From: Ursus arctos
Lineage: Eukaryota; Chordata; Mammalia; Carnivora; Ursidae
Direction of reading: 5' to 3'
Assembly: GCF_023065955.2 (NCBI RefSeq)
Contig: NW_026622797.1
Span: 57,905,689-57,969,688 of the forward strand
DNA length: 64,000 nt
Shown here in pieces: positions 26,201 to 35,534 of this stretch; the first letter of the stretch is position 1, and each line of letters begins with the position of its first letter. Position numbers and translations under genes: made by a program. The notes under the pieces were generated by a model that ran no database searches, was not told the origin of the DNA, and was given only the letters and a program-made list of their open reading frames with translations.

Positions 26201-29200
26201 AATGAGTCTGGCTAAAGTTTTTTTTTTTTAAGATTTTATTTATTTATTTGACAGAGATAGAGACAGTCAGTGAGAGAGGGAACACAAGCAGGGGGAGTGG
26301 GAGAGGAAGAAGCAGGCTCATAGCGGAGGAGCCGGATGTGGGACTCGATCCCATAATGCCGGGATCACGCCCTGAGCTGAAGGCAGACGCTTAACCGCTG
26401 TGACACCCAGGCGCCCCTAGTCTGGCTAAAGTTTTATCACTTTTGTTGATCTCCTCACAGAACCAGTTCCTGGTTTCATTGATCTGTTCTACTGTGGGCT
26501 TTTGTTTCTGTTTCATTTATTCTGCTCTAATATTTACTATTTTTTTCCCTCTACTGATTTGGGGTCTCATTTGTTCTTGTTCATGCTCTTTTATGTATAA
26601 GAGTAGGATGTTTATTTGAGATTTTTCTTGCTTCTTGAGGTAAGCCTATATTGCTATAAACTTCCCTCACAGAATAGCTTTTGCTGGATCCCAAGGATTT
26701 GGGACCACTGTGTTATCATTTGTGTCAATATTTTTTTATTTCCTCTTTGATTTCTTGATTGACCAATTCATTATTTAGTAGCATGTTATTTAACCTCCAT
26801 GTATTTGTGTTCTTTCTAGATTTTTTTTCTTGTGGTTGATCTCTAATTTCCTAGCATATGGTCAGAAAAACATGCATGATATGATTTTGACCTTTTTTAA
26901 TTTGTTAAGACTTGTTTTGTGGCCTAACATGTGATGTATTCTGGAGAACATTCCACGTGCACTTGAAACAATGTATATTCCACTCTTTTACAATGGAATG
27001 TTCCGAATATATCTATTAGATCCATCTGGCCCAATGTGTCATTCGAAGCCACTGTTTCCTTGTTGATTTTCTATCTGATCATTCCATTGATATAAGTGGA
27101 GTGTTAAAGTTCCCTAGGAATGTATCACTATCAATTACTTCCTTCATTTTTGTTTATAGCTGCTTTATGTATTTGGGTGTTTCCCATATTGGTTCTATAA
27201 ACATTTACAATTGTTATATGTTCTCGTTAGATTGTTCTCTCTATAACTATGTAGTATCCTTTGTCTCTTGTTACAGTCTTTTTTTTTAAGTCTATTTTGT
27301 CCAATACAAGTAATGTTACCCCAGCTTTTTTTTTTTTTACTTCCATTTGCATGATGAATGTTTTCTATCCCTTCACTTTAAATCTGCATGTGTCTTTAGG
27401 TATGAAATGAGTCTTGGGTATGCAACATATAGATATGTCTTACTTGTTTATCCATTCAGTCACCCTATCTTTGTAGCATTTAGTCCATTTATATTAAAAG
27501 TAATTATTGATAGGTATGTACTTATTGTCATTTTTTAAATTATTTTATGGTTGTTTTTGTAGTTCATCTTTGTTCCTGTCTTCTCTTACTCTCTTCTCTC
27601 ATGGTTGGTTGGCTTTCTTTAGTGATATACCTGGATTCCTTTCTGCTTATATTTTCATATCTATTACTGGTTTTTGATTTGTGGTTATCATTAGGTTATA
27701 TATAACATCTTATCCATATAGCAGTCTGTATTAAGTTGGTGGTCTTTTAAGTTTGAATCCATTCTAAAAGCACTAAATTTTTACTCCCCTCCCCCAATAT
27801 TTTAGGTATATGGTGCTATACTTTCCATCCTTTTATTTTGTGAATCCCTGGACTGATTTTTATAGATATACTTATTTTTATTTTATATATTTTATTTTAT
27901 ACAGATATACTTATTTTGTTGCTTTTGTGCTTTCTACTTTTCTTACTCCCATTTGTGGTCTTTCCTTTCCACTCAAAGAATCCCGTTGTGAGGCTGGTTT
28001 AGAGGTGATGAATTTCTTTGACTTTTGTTTCTCTGTTTTACTATTTTGTGCTCACTTTGGCAGCACACATATGTCTATTCCACTATTAATTCCCTCTAGT
28101 GTATTTTTAACTTCAGTAATTTCTCAAGTCCAGTGAGTATCTTTATGACTATTACTTTAAATTCTCTATAGGCATATTGCTTATCTCCATTTCATTTGGC
28201 TCTCTTGCTTTGATTTTGTCCTGTTCTTTCATTTGGGACCCATTCCTCTGATCCTCATCTTATCTAACTGTGTCTGTTTCTATGCGTTAGGAAAGTCAGC
28301 TACATCTTCTGTTCTTAAAAGTAGTGGCCTTATGAAGAAGAGGTCCTATAGTGCCCTGCAGTGCGATGTTCCCTGTTCACCAGAGCCGGCACTTCAGGGG
28401 TGTCTCCTATATGTGTTGCGTGTGGCTTACTATTATGGCTGAACTGCATTTGCCTTCAGTTCAGTCATCTGCAATGGCTCTCTCTGCCTCTTGTGGGCAA
28501 GGTTTTGTTACTGTGCTGTTAACGGATCAGTACGGGGTTGCCTTGGGCTTGAGATGGGTCAGACCAGGCATCTGCCAGAGCTGCAGTCACACTGAACTGC
28601 AAGGCACTCTCCCTGTGTTGTCCCAAGAAGCTTTTATTGGTGGTCAGGGCCTGCAGTCAGACCAGATGTCTGCCCCTAGCCCAGTGCTGGGGCCACAGTG
28701 GAACTTGTGTATGTGCGGTTATCTTCCCCTCTCCCCAGGGCAGGAGTCACTTTGGAGTGCTGCTGGCCATTGTCAGGGCTGTTTGCACACTGCCAAGCTT
28801 GTGGCAGCGCTTTGGATGGGCTCCACCCAAAGGCATATTGGAGACCCGCAGAATGTGGGGTTGGGGCATGCAGGATTAGCAAAATTTGCACAGTTCTGCT
28901 CTGGGAGAGGACCTGTAGCCACTTTTGAGGGCTGCCAAGGGTAGGTTGGAAAGGTCAGTTCTGAGGAGAGCAGGGGGTGGGACACACTGTTAGCAAGCCA
29001 GGTAGCGAGTGTTCATGTTGGTTCCCTAGGTGTCCATGTATCTAGGCTGGAGGGCAGGGGAGGGAAATGGCACCACCAGCTTTTTTATTCTTGGAGAAGT
29101 CCCCTAATGATTTTTGCCCCTCCAGCAAATTTTCTGAGATTAGTAGATAAATCTTCCAGTAAAGCCCATGGATGTCTCAAACTGCTGCTTCTATTCTATA

Positions 29201-31148
29201 TCTCCAAGGGACTGTTTGTTGTGCTGTCTTTTTAAGAGTGGGAACTCAGTTTCCTACCACACTTTGGCTCTCCCAAAGCTGAGCCTGCTGATCTTTAAAT
29301 TTCCAGGTGTTAAGCCTCACTGATTGTAAAAACTTGTGAAGTTAAGCCCCTCTGGTTTTAAAGCCAAATGTGGAGATTCATCTTCAGAGTGCAAGTCCCC
29401 ACTGCCTGGGGTACCTGGTGTAGGGTCTGCTCCTCTGCCTTCTTCATGCCTGCAGCTTTCTGCCCTCCTGAAGACAGCCTCACATGTCACTTGGGTTCCT
29501 GACCACATCTTTGTCCTTCCAACCATTTTTGGTGTGCCCTCTTCTCTATGATTAACCACAGAAAGTCTGTTCTGCCAGTTTTGGGGTCATTTTCTGGGCT
29601 ATTTACACTGATGTGTGTGTTATGTAGGTGGGGGATGAGGTGAGTTTAAGATTCTTCTAACCCACCGTCTTCCTTAGAAGTCAAATAGGTTATCAGTTTG
29701 ACTATGAGTCAAAATTCGTGGAAACTCTGGTACCAAAGGTTTAGGTATTCTACTGACCCCTGACATTTTTTCTCACTTAGCTTCCTGAAATTCTTTGGAA
29801 ATATTGCATTCTTTAAGGGTGGGTTGTTTAGAATGGGAAAGGGAAGCAGCCACAGTTATAGAAAAATAATTTAGCTTCTAAATGTATCACAGGCAGCTGA
29901 GCTGGTAAGACAGTTGAAATGGAATCACATGGAATATTGAGACACTGACAGCTGGAGAGGATGCTTGAGCCCTTTTAAGACAGTTCTCCAAAGCAGATCA
30001 CTTTGTTCCCAGCACTGTTCTCAGAAATGCAAAGAGCATCTCAGGAAACAGAACTCATACTGTCCAATTATCCCTCAAAACGGAAAAAGTTAGAGGACTG
30101 ATGGTGACTACTCTGATAAACTGCAGAGGAATCGTTACCTTACAGTGACTTTCAGTTGCCATGCTTTTTAAAATATTATTCCCCAGGCTTATTCATCTGC
30201 CTCAACTATGTCCCTGGGACGTTTCTATTAAATATCTAAATATAATATAACGTGATAAAACTTGGGAATTTAAAAATATTTTTATTTTGGAATAATTTTA
30301 AATTAATAGAAGAGTTGCATAAACAGTAGAGAGAGTTCCTATATACTCACTTCGTTTCTCCACTAATATGCTACCTTACCATGACACATTTGTCAAAGCA
30401 AAGAAAATGGCATTAGTACATTACTACTAACTAAAATCTACCCCTTATTGGATTTCTCCAGTTTTCCCATTAAAGTCCTCTTTCTGGTCTAGAAGTCAAT
30501 GCAGAATACCATATTGCATTTAGTTGTCATGTCTTCCCAGTCTCCTCTGGTCTATGAAGTTTCCTACACTTTCCTTCTTTTTAATGACCTCAAGGTCATT
30601 AAAGGAGTACTGGTCAGGTATCCTGTAGAATGTTCCCAATCTGGATTTGTCTGATATTGTATCACAATTATGTGTTATATGTTGTGGGGAAAAATCAGCT
30701 CCTCTCATCACAACATATCCGGGGGCACATGGTAACTGCATTACATCTCTGTTGATGAAAGTTCTAGGAAATCATTGCACCGTAATTTCTATGGTTGTTT
30801 ATGTTCTGTCTATCCTAATGTTTCCTTTGTAGTTACAACCCCAGTGTTCCAAAAGAGAGAGTGATGAAGCTGACAAAGATGGTGCTGGTGCTAGTGGCGG
30901 TCTTTATCCTAAGCGCTGCCCCCTATCACGTGATACAACTGGTGAACTTACAGATGGAGCAGCCCACCCTGGCCTTCCATGTAGGCTATTATCTCTCCAT
31001 CTGTTTCAGCTATGCCAGCAGCAGCATTAACCCTTTTCTCTACATCGTGCTGAGTGGAAATTTCCGGAAACGTCTGCCTCAAGTGCAAAGGAGAGTGACT
31101 GAGAGGGAAATCAACAATATAGAAAATACCTTGAAATCAAGCTTTTAG
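8043..31148 (+). CDS. MCHR2: Melanin-concentrating hormone receptor 2, complete spliced coding region
   Basis: Spliced CDS join(8043-8224, 14890-15099, 19570-19764, 22345-22464, 30833-31148) is 1023 nt and encodes 340 residues. Product: a plasma-membrane rhodopsin-class GPCR for melanin-concentrating hormone; the mammalian family signals mainly through Gq and calcium and acts in brain control of feeding. Visible in the translation: N-glycosylation sequons N10-T-S and N17-K-S; TM1 with G51-N52; TM2 L75-A-V-A-D79; C106 and C184 for the TM3-ECL2 disulfide; D113, the conserved TM3 acidic residue for ligand contact; D130-R131-Y132; TM6 P266 within S-A-A-P (the usual CWxP tryptophan is absent); TM7 N302-P-F-L-Y306; basic helix 8 near 313-323. 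The length matches the human receptor as I remember it. The start at 8043 is chosen because it gives that N-terminus and has A at -3. No stop or frameshift occurs, so the gene appears intact. Confidence 0.96.
8455..8610. mobile_element. MER20/MER5-type hAT DNA transposon relic
   Basis: 'cagtgattctcaatctta' followed by 'ggatcacctagggagctc' and 'attcagaatctctggagct' follows the order of non-autonomous hAT-Charlie elements. Diverged; the exact subfamily is not certain. Confidence 0.65.
13430..13690 (+). repeat. L2 LINE 3' end relic
   Basis: Contains the L2-tail pattern 'gatgtcacttcagccaagaa', then 'ctacgagctccttgatg' and finally 'gtgcaataaaatgtttgttg'. Old and diverged. Confidence 0.75.
14185..14700 (+). 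repeat. Long interspersed repeat, family not assigned
   Basis: 'catggcttaaaacaataaac', 'agcttagctgggtggttctg', 'gtagacctctccacagagtt' and the terminal 'tttttaagccaccacag' form a known medium-copy mammalian repeat pattern that I cannot name with confidence. The 75-residue reading frame across 14459-14686 is part of it and not a gene. Confidence 0.6.
14890..15099 (+). CDS. MCHR2: MCHR2 second coding exon (TM2, ECL1, TM3)
   Basis: 210 nt encoding the rest of codon 61, residues 62-130 and two bases of R131. It includes the basic ICL1 (S-R-K-K), TM2 with L-A-V-A-D79, the W93/W99 segment of ECL1, the disulfide cysteine C106, D113 and D130. The acceptor AG is at 14888-14889 and the donor 'gtaagt' at 15100. 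The exon ends inside the DRY motif, a common intron site in rhodopsin-class receptors. The open frame extends upstream to an intronic ATG at 14834, but the splice acceptor makes that a poor start. Confidence 0.95.
15365..15520 (+). repeat. MIR relic
   Basis: 'aggaagctgagttcccaaga', 'aagtgaagggcttttctg' and 'gagtcagtggcagagctgag' follow the MIR core order. Diverged. Confidence 0.7.
16180..16345 (+). repeat. L2 3' end relic
   Basis: 'aatgtaaattccacaaagtt' followed by 'tgacagtgcctggcacagg' and 'attgatgaaatgaatgac' is a standard L2 tail pattern. Confidence 0.7.
17560..18400 (+). repeat. Ancient LINE-type repeat (L2/L3 class), interrupted by an L1 tail
   Basis: 'cattcatccaacaaatattt' is followed by 'aggccaggagttatgctgg', then 'gaagcttccctgagacac' and 'atggaaaaccaccaagggg', in the order of an old mammalian repeat. 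The class is inferred. It is split by the L1 fragment at 18054-18259. A 118-residue minus-strand frame (17626-17982) overlaps it and is not considered a gene. Confidence 0.5.
18054..18259 (-). mobile_element. Short 5'-truncated L1 3' UTR insertion
   Basis: T-rich left end (poly-A of an antisense insert) followed by L1 3' UTR text ('agtcaccatacagtacatcc', 'acccatcaccggtctatccc'). It is bounded by a 12-bp perfect target duplication, 'agaattctgaat', at 18042-18053 and 18260-18271. Only about 200 bp of L1 was copied. Confidence 0.92.
19570..19764 (+). CDS. MCHR2: MCHR2 third coding exon (ICL2, TM4, ECL2)
   Basis: 195 nt: last base of R131, residues 132-195 and two bases of W196. It covers Y132 of DRY, the ICL2 basic stretch (W-R-T-R-Y-K), TM4 (about 148-171) and ECL2 with C184, the disulfide partner. 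The acceptor 'aactggctttgcag' has an interrupted pyrimidine tract, and the donor 'gtaggt' at 19765 is the weakest of the four. Read-through would meet TAG at 19766-19768. Confidence 0.95.
20125..20578 (+). mobile_element. Solo LTR of MLT1 type (ERVL-MaLR)
   Basis: 'gttgaatggtgttcccccc', 'tattcaagtcctaattctca', 'gaccttatttagaaataggg' and 'tcatcaagttaaatgagg', ending in 'tttggtaactaatacagcag', match the order of mammalian MLT1 LTRs. No internal viral genes are present; it is an old non-coding LTR relic. Confidence 0.85.
20933..21094. repeat. Small intronic minisatellite
   Basis: The 31-base core beginning 'aaaaaccatctaaaggtg' occurs three times, at 20955-20985, 21000-21030 and 21052-21083 (one extra base). 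A larger unit, 'gcact.gctgcactcacaga' through 'aatcactggtggc', is duplicated at 20933 and 21031, an offset of 98 bp. The copies are nearly identical, so the expansion is recent. Confidence 0.93.
21570..21790 (+). repeat. MIR relic
   Basis: 'ctgggttcaaatcccacct' (the MIR B-box-like region), 'gggcaagccacttaacccc' and 'agtacataataaatgctacc' give a full MIR order. Confidence 0.82.
21937..22200 (-). mobile_element. L1 3' UTR fragment, antisense
   Basis: T-rich left end, then 'taaattcaagttagttaac', 'gtgattcatcacttgcata' and 'gcaaccatcagtttgttcc', the carnivore L1 3' UTR pattern. 5'-truncated near 22200, about 145 bp before coding exon 4. Confidence 0.85.
22345..22464 (+). CDS. MCHR2: MCHR2 fourth coding exon (TM5)
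   Basis: 120 nt: last base of W196, residues 197-235 and two bases of C236. It encodes TM5 and the start of ICL3 (ending N-K-D-A-R). The exon contains a run of nine T (22372-22380) coding F206-F208, immediately before 'ccc'; on recount the frame is intact, giving T-F-F-F-P-L-P. Acceptor AG at 22343-22344, donor 'gtaagt' at 22465. The exon has no usable internal start and is short, so it is easily missed by ORF searches. Confidence 0.94.
23005..23230 (+). mobile_element. Can-SINE, older subfamily
   Basis: Head 'gggggcctgggtggctcag', middle 'tcaggtcatggtctcaggtt', CT-rich region and tail 'caaataaatcaatctttt' plus A-run. The target duplication is not clear. Confidence 0.9.
24738..24890 (+). mobile_element. 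Permuted Can-SINE fragment (tail first, head second)
   Basis: 24738-24857 is the 3' half of a bear-type Can-SINE ('tcaggctcctccgctatgag' through 'aaataaaatcttt' and poly-A). It is followed directly by ten G and the 5' head 'cgcctgggtggcacagcgg' ending 'ttaa' at 24890. The 54 bases that normally join head and body (compare 56016-56069) are missing. A 9-bp target duplication, 'agaaatcta', flanks the whole block at 24729-24737 and 24891-24899. Confidence 0.88.
26221..26418 (-). mobile_element. Young Can-SINE inserted in antisense L1
   Basis: Poly-T at the left, 'aagattttatttatttattt', body, and head (complement of 'gtgacacccaggcgcccc') at the right. A perfect 16-bp target duplication 'agtctggctaaagttt' is present at 26205-26220 and 26419-26434. 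Confidence 0.96.
30270..30775 (-). mobile_element. Ancient L1M-type 3' region, antisense
   Basis: Plus-strand text 'tttattttggaataatttta', 'tagagagagttcctatatac', 'gcatttagttgtcatgtctt' and 'gtcattaaaggagtactggt' follows an old L1M 3' consensus pattern. It ends about 60 bp before the last MCHR2 acceptor. Confidence 0.72.
30833..31148 (+). CDS. MCHR2: MCHR2 last coding exon (ICL3, TM6, TM7, C-tail) and stop
   Basis: Last base of C236 and residues 237-340, stop TAG at 31146-31148. It encodes the end of ICL3 (P-K-E-R-V-M-K), TM6 with S-A-A-P266, ECL3, TM7 with N302-P-F-L-Y306, a basic helix 8 and a short Ser/Thr-poor tail ending L-K-S-S-F. There is no clear palmitoylation cysteine after helix 8. 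Acceptor AG at 30831-30832. A GTG at 30861 can be read as an ORF start but is simply V246. Confidence 0.96.
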
Positions 31149-31624
31149 GAGAGTACATGGATCACCAAAAGTCTAGTTAGTCTTGTCTATGTTATTGATA
31201 TTATCAGAAAGGGCAGGTGAACAGTGTGCTTGTGTCCATCCTTCCTGGGTACTTGTGACTCTTAGTAGCGTGGAACATAAGTGTAACCTTTCAAATGCAA
31301 GGAGTTTAATATGCTAACTTTAGTATGATGTAAAATATTTGTCTTCATTGGGAGTAAGGAATGGGATAGTCTAAGTTACCTGAGCTCCATGGTTGTGGAT
31401 GTTATTTCAGCACATTATAAACTAGTCATTGATGAAAAGGCCATCCATGACTATTAACGGAAAACTCACTAAGGAATCTGGCCTTGCCATCCATACTTCG
31501 CTCACTGCAACAGTGCTCTTGAGGTTCCTAGGAGGGGAACACCTTACAATGGGGTCTGAAATTTGGCCATTTTTTATCTACAAAATTTCATATGGTCCAA
31601 TCTAACGCCTTTGATAATCAGCTC

Positions 31625-31805
31625 CACCTGTTAGCTAACAGTTACCATGTACTGAACATATGCAATATGTAAGATTACATGTAACAAACCCTTGAGGTAT
31701 GTATTACCTCAATTTACTTAGCCTCAGAAAGGTTAAGTGATAGCTTGATGCTGCACAGCTACGTAAGAGCTGAGCTAAAATCCAGGTCTGCCTGTTTCTG
31801 TCCTT
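31625..31805 (+). repeat. MIR relic
   Basis: 'acagttaccatgtactgaac', 'cttagcctcagaaaggttaa' and 'gagctgagctaaaatccagg' follow the MIR order. Confidence 0.78.
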
Positions 31806-32921
31806 TGAAAGCACCACCTTGGTAACCTGTGAAACTATCATACTGGAGAGTGCCAATAATTCGGGGGGGTTTGCTCTCTCCTATAGCCCCATAAGGAAAT
31901 AACTAATGTCTGTAAGAAATTAGCATATTTTGCATTTAGCTTTGTTCTCATGCTTATGAATTGTAGAAATCAGCATCTGCGTTTTAATAATAGTATTCTT
32001 CAGGTTGTTAAGCATACACTCAGATACATTCTCTTTAGGTACAGTATGTGTTTGTCCACGGGTACAAAAGTAATACCCCTTAAATTTGTAGATGTTCATT
32101 GTATCTAAAGCTTCCTCTTTGGGCTTATATAAAACATGCACTTTGCATAGAAAGAAAAGAAAGAAATGCTTTAAAAGCCTCTATTCTCAACAAAGGTAAA
32201 CACTGTTATTTTGTTTGTGGATGAAATCTATAAACCCACCTCCTTCATCTAAATCGAAGAATCACTTGCTCCATGGATATCTTACACTGATTTTTAATCT
32301 ACCCTTTACAGAAAAGAGTCACAGAGACCAGCTTTTTCAACAATCTAATGTCCATTTTTATACCTCAGTTGTCAAGACACATGACTTTTAACCCAATGTA
32401 TTTGCTTCTAGATCTTTCAAAGACCATTTGAAACAAGGTAATGTATAAACACATATCTGGATTAAAGGTCATGTAAAGAACATGAGACTGATGCAGGTCA
32501 CATCTGAGATATTTTAGTTCTGTATCAGCTCTACAGAGCTCCATCAAGAGCCTAGTGCTCCTTTATAATGTCAGCAGAAGCTGGGTCATGGCTACAGTTC
32601 CAGCGGCCTTCCTTCTTACTTCCCTAAGGTGCAATAGCCAGGGTTCGGTAACCCTGACACCTGAAGACCCAACACCATGGGTCATAAACATGTTGTCATT
32701 TGGTAATTGAAAAACGGTTGAAGAGTTTACCTCCATTGCCTTTTTTAATACAGAAAATATGATGAATTTAAAGATTTAAATGATTTTAAACCAAAAGACA
32801 TTTTTCTAATAGCATTTCCAATAGGCCTCAAATAATTCCAATATATAAATTGGTCAGTGATTTGTTTCAACTTATATTTATTAAGAATTGTAAAGAACTT
32901 TAGCATTCAATCAAAATACAA

Positions 32922-32927
32922 AATAAA
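32922..32927 (+). terminator. Candidate poly-A signal AATAAA
   Basis: Canonical hexamer about 1.77 kb after the MCHR2 stop. ATTAAA at 32461-32466 is an alternative. Neither has supporting evidence beyond the motif. Confidence 0.25.
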
Positions 32928-32988
32928 CAGGGTGGCTATTAAATTCATTGCTGTGCCTTCACACAGTTTTTCTATACATTAAGTGTAT

Positions 32989-33014
32989 ACACACACACAC
33001 ACACACACACACAC
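32989..33014. repeat. (AC)13 microsatellite
   Basis: Uninterrupted AC run after 'aagtgtat', not inside a recognised transposon. Confidence 0.95.
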
Positions 33015-34433
33015 GTACGCACAGATGCAAATCTGCTGAAGTGGTTTAATAGAGATTCTGTTTTGTATTTTTGCCCATGATATGCGTACATGTTTATTTT
33101 CAAGATAAGTTAATGATCAGCTTCCCATATCTAATTAATACTTGTGTATTTGTCATTACTTACAATCATAACTATATGCTTATTCAATTTTAGATAAATC
33201 ATTTAAATTTTGACCAATTAATATAAATCAATGAATAATGCTTATATATTTATTTACTACTGGCTTATAGATTGTATTCTTAAGGATTTCTTATACAAAG
33301 GATTTCATATTTCTTTAATACAGTTTCTCCTAAGCAAGCATATAGAGTTCAGAATTAGTAAAATGTGTCCTAAATATGGCTAATAGTCGAACAGCACTAT
33401 CACACCAGATTCTCAAAAATCTAGGTACTTGTATTATACCTGAAGTCCTAGAAATTACTGCTTTTCATGGGTTATCTTATCACAGGGGTCACAGAATCTT
33501 GGACTTGAAAGATACTTTAGATTATCAGATGCTACAGATGAGAAAAATAATACCCAGAAAGATCGTTATTTTTACACATTCAGAGAAACTTCTCTAGTAA
33601 CATACTATAGAAATGATCCCTTAAAGTATAGTTTTAAGATAGAGTTATTTCTAACAGTCTAGTGTGTGTCCGGAGATCCACCCCTTATAGGCAGCTAGAA
33701 ACCAGCCCTGAGTTCTTTGCACGAAACTTTCTTCCCTTTTGGTACAGTGAGAAACAACTAATAAGAAAATTAAAGTTACCACTTAATGACTATAAAAAAT
33801 TCGTGAGAGTTCAGTAAGTAAATCAAGATTGTGTAAGTATGTTTTAAAAAGTTGTAGAATTAGGGGGAAAAAACTGCTGATTCTTCATCATTTGCTTGGA
33901 CTTCTTGTCAGGATGGCAGAGATTAATTTTCCATTTATTTCACAGAGTTCTAGGGAATAAGCCCAAAGCAAAACGCCCTCTCCCTTGCCTAAGGCTAGGA
34001 ACAGCCCTACAGCCAAGACTTCTTTTCGACTTCACCCCGGAAGGATAGTATTAAATTATGTCATTTGTCCTTTCAGCAATTAGCTCAGATACAGCAATGT
34101 CCATCCAAAAGACAATGCTAAATTAGTATCTTGATTTTTGGTGTTTGTATATTCATTATTTAACACGTATTTACATAACAGTTTACCTCCAGGACACTAT
34201 GCTGGGCTCCATTACCCAATCTCAAGAATTGAAAATCCAGTGTCTCCTGTTTCCTGTAGATCAATTCTACCCACTCGGGTGACCCAGAAAACAATCTTAC
34301 AGTGACTTTTCAATTCTAAAATACAATTCATGTGTAAAATGCACCATTAATTTAATAGTTGCTTTTGGGAAATAAAAATACACCATTAAACATTCACATT
34401 AATAGTTAGGTATACCCTAATTTCAAAAAAAAA
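33015..34433. other. Unassigned intergenic stretch
   Basis: A+T-rich. A MIR-like patch may exist around 33480-33570 ('ggtcacagaatcttggactt') but is too diverged to call. A 73-residue frame at 33376-33597 has no recognisable feature. Confidence 0.45.
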
Positions 34434-34441
34434 TAACATGT

Positions 34442-34640
34442 TGGGGCGCCTGGGTGGCACAGCGGTTAAGCGTCTGCCTTCGGCTCAGGGCGTGATCCCG
34501 GCGTTATGGGATCGAGCCCCACATCAGGCTCCTCTGCTAGGAGCCTGCTTCTTCCTCTCCCACTCCCTCTGCTTGTGTTTCCTCTCTCGCTGGCTGTCTC
34601 TGTCGAATAAATAAATAAAAAATCTTTAAAAAAAAAAAAA
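34442..34640 (+). mobile_element. Young bear-type Can-SINE
   Basis: Full-length: 'ggggcgcctgggtggcacag' head, 'gcgtgatcccggcgttatgg', 'cctctgctaggagcctgctt', (aaat)n and poly-A. Target duplication core 'taacatgt' plus adjoining A's at 34434-34441 and 34641-34648. The subfamily is the main clue to an ursid-like source. Confidence 0.95.
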
Positions 34641-34648
34641 TAACATGT

Positions 34649-35306
34649 GGGTAAAGTGCACATCACTAATTGAGAAAAAAAATATATTGACAATTCATCG
34701 TTGCATCTTCTTCTAAGATTAAATGTACTCATCTCTATCATTCAATGAAACAATTCTCCACCCACTGATTTCTTCCCTACTAACAGATACCTAAATCCAA
34801 ATACATAAAATAATCATACAAAAGGATCTAAATTAATTAAACACCTCACAAAATATTTCACTTTTTTTCAGGCACAGGATTGAGAAAAAAAAATGTAAAT
34901 AATTTCGAAATAAGTTGTATTTCTATAGCAACAGAGCCACAAGTACTTGCTACCTTAACAACTGAAAAACTTAACATGGCATCCTGAAAATAAAACTTTG
35001 AGTTTCTTGAGAATAAAAAGTTATCTTGGGCTCCATTACTCCTTACCGGGAATGTAATTCTGGGAGACTGCTTCAAAGGTATACTCTTATATCAGAAATT
35101 TATTCAAAAGTATAAAGTCACGCCCTAATAAAAAGCAAAAAACATTTCTAAAATGCATGATTTTTACTGAGAATACAGTTGTTTCTCTAACAAATATAAT
35201 ATGTGTTGTTCTTCTTAATACAATAACACACTTGCCATTTCTCTGAAAAAATATTCAAGGCAATTATCTCTACCCCTAAAAGATTTAAGTAATTGTAGGC
35301 ACTTTT
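34649..35306. other. Unassigned intergenic stretch
   Basis: A+T-rich sequence with no reading frame or repeat I can name. Confidence 0.5.
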
Positions 35307-35322
35307 TAATAACAGTTCTCTA

Positions 35323-35518
35323 GGAATGCCTGGGTGGCTCAGTTGGCTAAGCATCTGCCTTCAGCTCCAGTCATGATCCCAGGATCCTGGGACGGAGTCC
35401 CATCCTGGGCTCTTTGCTCAGTGGGGAGCCTGCTTCTCCCTCTGCCTACCGCTTCCCCAGCTTGTGCTCTCCCTCTCTCTCTCTGACACTAAATGAGTAC
35501 AATCTTTAAAAAAAATAA
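35323..35518 (+). mobile_element. Can-SINE
   Basis: Starts 'ggaatgcctgggtggctcag', with a CT-rich 3' half and A-rich tail. The target duplication is 16 bp with one mismatch: 'taataacagttctcta' at 35307-35322 and 'taataacagctctcta' at 35519-35534. Confidence 0.94.
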
Positions 35519-35534
35519 TAATAACAGCTCTCTA

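Larger units (their letters stand above)
23340..29683 (-). mobile_element. Near full-length L1 in antisense orientation, degenerate
   Basis: On the minus strand, the 3' UTR and ORF2 C-terminus are at the left (23494-23676, residues like [16 protein letters not shown]). ORF2 fragments follow at 23958-24242, 24276-24581 and 25446-25745 (K-A-F-C-K-V-Q-H-P, reverse-transcriptase region), then more 5' coding and 5' UTR sequence to about 29683. The right end reads on the minus strand as a start like 'gacttctaaggaagacggtg', so the 5' end looks preserved. All frames are broken, so it is inactive. Carries two SINE insertions (24738-24890, 26221-26418). The open frames on the plus strand at 28233-28944 are antisense to its 5' region. 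Confidence 0.87.
22465..30832 (+). other. MCHR2: MCHR2 last intron (8,368 bp), mostly L1-derived
   Basis: Phase 2, 'gtaagt' to 'tgtttcctttgtag'. It contains a Can-SINE (23005-23230), a near full-length antisense L1 (about 23340-29683) with two nested SINEs, and an older antisense L1 relic (30270-30775) ending about 60 bp before the acceptor. A branch-point-like 'tcctaatg' lies at about 30813-30820. 22500-23000 and 29690-30265 are unassigned. Confidence 0.85.
31149..32950 (+). other. MCHR2: Probable MCHR2 3' UTR and immediate downstream sequence
   Basis: No further coding potential. It contains a MIR relic (31625-31805). The extent of the 3' UTR cannot be fixed from sequence; the first AATAAA on the plus strand after the stop that I noted is at 32922. 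Confidence 0.5.

Noticed and set aside
28351..28944. 197-residue plus-strand open frame, the longest in the window.
   Set aside because: It lies opposite the 5' region of the antisense L1 and overlaps several frames of similar length on both strands. G+C-rich L1 5' sequence gives such frames by chance.
34442..34520. tRNA-like sequence with pol III box-like motifs at SINE heads.
   Set aside because: It is the tRNA-Lys-derived head of a Can-SINE, with target duplications and a poly-A tail. It is not a tRNA gene, and the same applies to the other copies.
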